Below are positions 5,830 to 7,182 of a DNA stretch of 7,182 nucleotides, one piece after another. The stretch's first letter is position 1. Every line of letters starts with the position of its first letter. Both the position numbers and the translations under genes were made by a program. The notes under the pieces are model-generated. The model did not search any database and was not told the DNA's origin. It saw only the letters and a program-made list of their open reading frames with translations. The stretch lies in contig PACE01000029.1 of assembly GCA_002699725.1 (NCBI GenBank), positions 30,409-37,590 on the forward strand, given 5' to 3'. This DNA comes from Acidimicrobiaceae bacterium. Lineage in GTDB: Bacteria > Actinomycetota > Acidimicrobiia > Acidimicrobiales > MedAcidi-G1.

Positions 5830-5838
5830 AGGAGGTGA
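5830..5838 (+). promoter_or_regulatory. rpsF: Strong ribosome binding site of rpsF
   Basis: AGGAGGTGA is a near-full complement of the 16S rRNA 3' end. The core AGGAGG (5830-5835) ends 12 nt before the ATG at 5848, slightly long, but only 3 nt before the GTG at 5839, too short. Spacing and the family N-terminus both favour the ATG. Confidence 0.75.
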
Positions 5839-5847
5839 GTGCCTGCC

Positions 5848-6204
5848 ATGCGGGCCTATGAACTGATGATCATCTTCGACGGCGACCTCGAAGAGGAGGC
5901 CGTTGCGGCCAGCCTGTCGAAGGCCACCGCCACCATCGAGGCCGAGGGCGGCCGTGTGGTCAGCATGCTCGATACCGAGCCGTGGGGCCGTCGCCGCTTC
6001 GCCTACCGGATCAACAACAAGTGGGAAGGCGTCTACGTCGTCCTCGAGGTGGTCACCGAGGCCAACGACCTCGCCACCACCGACCGGAACCTCCGACTCG
6101 CGGACCGCAGTGAGGTGGTCCGCCACAAGATCATCCGCCTTCCCGACTCGGAAGTGGACCGACGCGGCCTGCTCGGCGAAGGCGAGCCGGCCACCGCCGG
6201 TTGA
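5848..6204 (+). CDS. rpsF: 30S ribosomal protein S6
   Basis: This 118-residue protein binds S18 and 16S rRNA in the platform of the small subunit. The N-terminus MRAYELMIIFDGDLEEE is the standard S6 opening. The hallmark GRRRFAYRINNKWEGVYVVL (residues about 48-67) follows, and VVRHKIIRLPDSE ends the conserved fold at about residue 102. A short polar tail (about 103-118, ending GEPATAG) extends beyond the core. The ATG at 5848 was preferred to the in-frame GTG at 5839, which would add only MPA and lies too close to the ribosome binding site. It is the first gene of an S6-SSB-S18 operon and is separated from ssb by 17 nt. The structured leader and strong ribosome binding site suggest translational control of the operon from this gene's leader. 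Confidence 0.97.
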   Translation: MRAYELMIIFDGDLEEEAVAASLSKATATIEAEGGRVVSMLDTEPWGRRRFAYRINNKWEGVYVVLEVVTEANDLATTDRNLRLADRSEVVRHKIIRLPDSEVDRRGLLGEGEPATAG

Positions 6205-6221
6205 CGAAAAGGAGTATTGAA

Positions 6222-6674
6222 ATGGCATACGACAACACCGTGACCGTTGTAGGCAATGTGACCAGGGACCCTGAACTGCGGTTCACCCCAGGCGGCGCCC
6301 CCGTGGCCAGCTTCGGCCTGGCCTGGAACCGTAAGGACCAGAACGACGAAGAGGTGGTTTCCTTCTTCGACATCACCTGCTGGCGCAGCCTGGCCGAGAA
6401 CGTCGCCGAGTCGATCACCAGGGGGCAACGTGTGATCGTGTACGGCCGGCTTGATTACCGCTCCTGGGAGAACCAGGAGGGCGAGCGTCGTTCGAAGGTC
6501 GAGATCATCGCTGATGACGTGGCCCCGAGCCTGAAGTGGGCGACCGCCGAGGTCACCAAGATCTCTCGCGACGGTGGAGGGTTTGATTCGGGCGGTGGCT
6601 CGGGCGGTGGTTCGGGCGGTGGCCGGCCGGCCTCCGGCGCGGGCAACTTCCCGACCGATGAGGAACCCTTCTGA
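6222..6674 (+). CDS. ssb: Single-stranded DNA-binding protein
   Basis: SSB coats single-stranded DNA during replication, recombination and repair, and recruits partners through its C-terminal tip. The 150-residue product has an OB fold at about 1-107, with VTVVGNVTRDPELRFTPGG (7-25), aromatic residues suited to base stacking (W35, F48/F49, W54, W82), RGQRVIVYGRL (67-77) and VEIIADDVAPSL (93-104). A Gly-rich linker of about 35 residues follows, with three SGGG repeats at 123-134. The protein ends in the acidic tip DEEPF, the equivalent of the DDIPF-type ending that binds partner proteins. The ATG at 6222 has AAGGAG (6209-6214) at 7-nt spacing; an in-frame TTG at 6201 overlaps the rpsF stop and was rejected. 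The stop shares one base with the rpsR ATG (TGATG), so translation is likely coupled. Confidence 0.97.
   Translation: MAYDNTVTVVGNVTRDPELRFTPGGAPVASFGLAWNRKDQNDEEVVSFFDITCWRSLAENVAESITRGQRVIVYGRLDYRSWENQEGERRSKVEIIADDVAPSLKWATAEVTKISRDGGGFDSGGGSGGGSGGGRPASGAGNFPTDEEPF
6588..6623 (+). repeat. Three 12-bp tandem repeats in the SSB linker
   Basis: Units start at 6588, 6600 and 6612; each reads TCGGGCGGTGG followed by C, T and C respectively. They encode (SGGG)3 in the flexible linker. Similar Gly repeats are common in SSB linkers and could vary in number by slippage. Confidence 0.85.
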
Positions 6675-7182
6675 TGGCCCGACGCCCACCCCGCCGCACC
6701 AAGCCCCGCAACAAGCGTCGTGGGCGCAAGAAGGTGAGCCCGATCGTCATCGGCAAGGTCGAGTACGTCGATTACAAGGACACCGAGTTGCTCAAGAAGT
6801 TCATCTCGGACCGGGCCAAGATCAAGGGCCGTAGCATCAACGGCAACAACGCCCGACAGCAACGTGATGTCGGCAGGGCGGTCAAGGTCGCCCGTGAGAT
6901 GGCGTTGATCCCCTTCACGAACCGGGTCACCACGCAGCGTCGCGAGCGCCGCAGCGACGAGCGGGACGAGCGGGACGAGCGATCCGATGGTCCGCCGTCA
7001 CGTCCGGCCACGCCGCCTCCCGCCGGATTGACTGAGGACGACGGTGTCGTCGACGAAATCGGGGTCATCGCCGAAGGCGGCCTGTCCGAGGAGATGACCC
7101 TGGAGGACGCCGGCGAGAGCAACGATGGTGCTGCCGTAGACGATGGTGCTGCCGTAGACGATGGTGCTGCCGTAGACGATGG
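6674..7182 (+). CDS. rpsR: 30S ribosomal protein S18 with a long C-terminal extension (3' end outside window)
   Basis: S18 sits with S6 on the small-subunit platform. The first 84 or so residues are a normal S18: a Lys/Arg-rich N-terminus, then VEYVDYKDTELLKKFISDR (29-47), AKIKGRSINGNNARQQRD (48-65) and VGRAVKVAREMALIPFTNR (66-84). The N-terminus has no Cys, so this is the zinc-independent form. S18 normally ends near here (about 75-90 residues), but the frame stays open to the right edge, giving at least 169 residues. The tail begins with a charged DERDERDER run (95-103), then a Pro-rich part (107-117), then an acidic part (121-148), then DGAAVD repeats from residue 151. It is not L9, the usual downstream product, and no change of frame is needed. 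The tail is probably disordered; its role is unknown. The ATG overlaps the ssb stop by one base, and no separate Shine-Dalgarno is obvious. Confidence 0.93.
   Translation, partial: MARRPPRRTKPRNKRRGRKKVSPIVIGKVEYVDYKDTELLKKFISDRAKIKGRSINGNNARQQRDVGRAVKVAREMALIPFTNRVTTQRRERRSDERDERDERSDGPPSRPATPPPAGLTEDDGVVDEIGVIAEGGLSEEMTLEDAGESNDGAAVDDGAAVDDGAAVDD
6956..6982 (+). repeat. Three 9-bp repeats encoding DER in rpsR
   Basis: GACGAGCGG at 6956-6964 and 6965-6973, then GACGAGCGA at 6974-6982, encode DERDERDER (residues 95-103) where the S18 core passes into the extension. This suggests the tail grew partly by in-frame repeat expansion. Confidence 0.85.
7124..7182 (+). repeat. Perfect 18-bp tandem repeats at the rpsR tail, reaching the window end
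   Basis: The unit GATGGTGCTGCCGTAGAC occurs at 7124-7141, 7142-7159 and 7160-7177 without a mismatch, and a fourth copy begins at 7178 (5 bases seen). Each unit encodes DGAAVD, so copy-number changes keep the frame. Four of its six codons end in T or A (GAT, GGT, GCT, GTA), unlike the GC-ending codons of the neighbouring genes. Identity between units means recent expansion. The true number of copies is not visible. Confidence 0.95.

Noticed and set aside
5622..5861. Small open frame covering the rpsF leader
   Set aside because: It has no ribosome binding site or family features, crosses several hairpins, and overlaps the rpsF start in another frame.
6201..6221. TTG start for ssb within the rpsF stop
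   Set aside because: The ATG at 6222 has AAGGAG at ideal spacing and gives the normal SSB N-terminus.
7124..7182. Possible CRISPR-like array
   Set aside because: The 18-bp units are directly tandem with no spacers and stay in frame with rpsR, so this is a coding repeat.
1..7182. Transposon, prophage, toxin-antitoxin or defence genes
   Set aside because: I saw no transposase, integrase, terminal inverted repeats, attachment sites or defence domains; every real gene is a housekeeping or metabolic type with similar base composition.

Overview
The window is very GC-rich and almost fully coding. It looks like chromosomal housekeeping DNA from an actinobacterium (Actinomycetota). The evidence is a DUF5318-type double-CxxC protein, a secreted DUF6049-like protein next to a CCA-adding enzyme gene, the rpsF-ssb-rpsR order, GTG starts, and leaderless-style promoters with TANNNT -10 boxes. 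A deep-branching class such as Acidimicrobiia is my guess, not something the sequence proves. No mobile element, CRISPR array, rRNA or tRNA is visible.

Layout. Positions 1-1765 are read on the minus strand. A GNAT acetyltransferase gene (989-1765) overlaps by 4 nt a secreted DUF6049-like protein gene (1-992, cut by the left edge). A 98-bp divergent intergenic region (1766-1863) holds a perfect palindrome and a leaderless-type promoter. Everything from 1864 on is read on the plus strand: a zinc-dependent histone-deacetylase-family enzyme (1864-2874), overlapping by 4 nt a CCA-adding enzyme with an apparently degenerate HD region (2871-4130); a DUF5318 protein (4203-4598); panB (4737-5588); a 259-bp structured leader; then rpsF (5848-6204), ssb (6222-6674) and rpsR (from 6674, cut by the right edge).

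How the genes relate. rpsF-ssb-rpsR is the widespread S6/SSB/S18 operon. The DUF6049-like gene, the CCA-adding enzyme and DUF5318 have counterparts near oriC in mycobacteria and streptomycetes, so the window probably lies in the origin-proximal part of the chromosome. The divergent acetyltransferase/deacetylase pair recalls the acuA/acuC arrangement of Bacillus, but a functional link is conjecture. panB (pantothenate/CoA synthesis) has no pathway partner in the window.

Most unusual points: ribosomal protein S18 carries a tail of at least 85 residues ending in perfect 18-bp tandem repeats that run into the window edge; the CCA-adding enzyme lacks recognisable HD motifs; and the rpsF leader contains several hairpins that may be a ribosomal-protein autoregulatory element. 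I did not find a clear undescribed multi-gene system.
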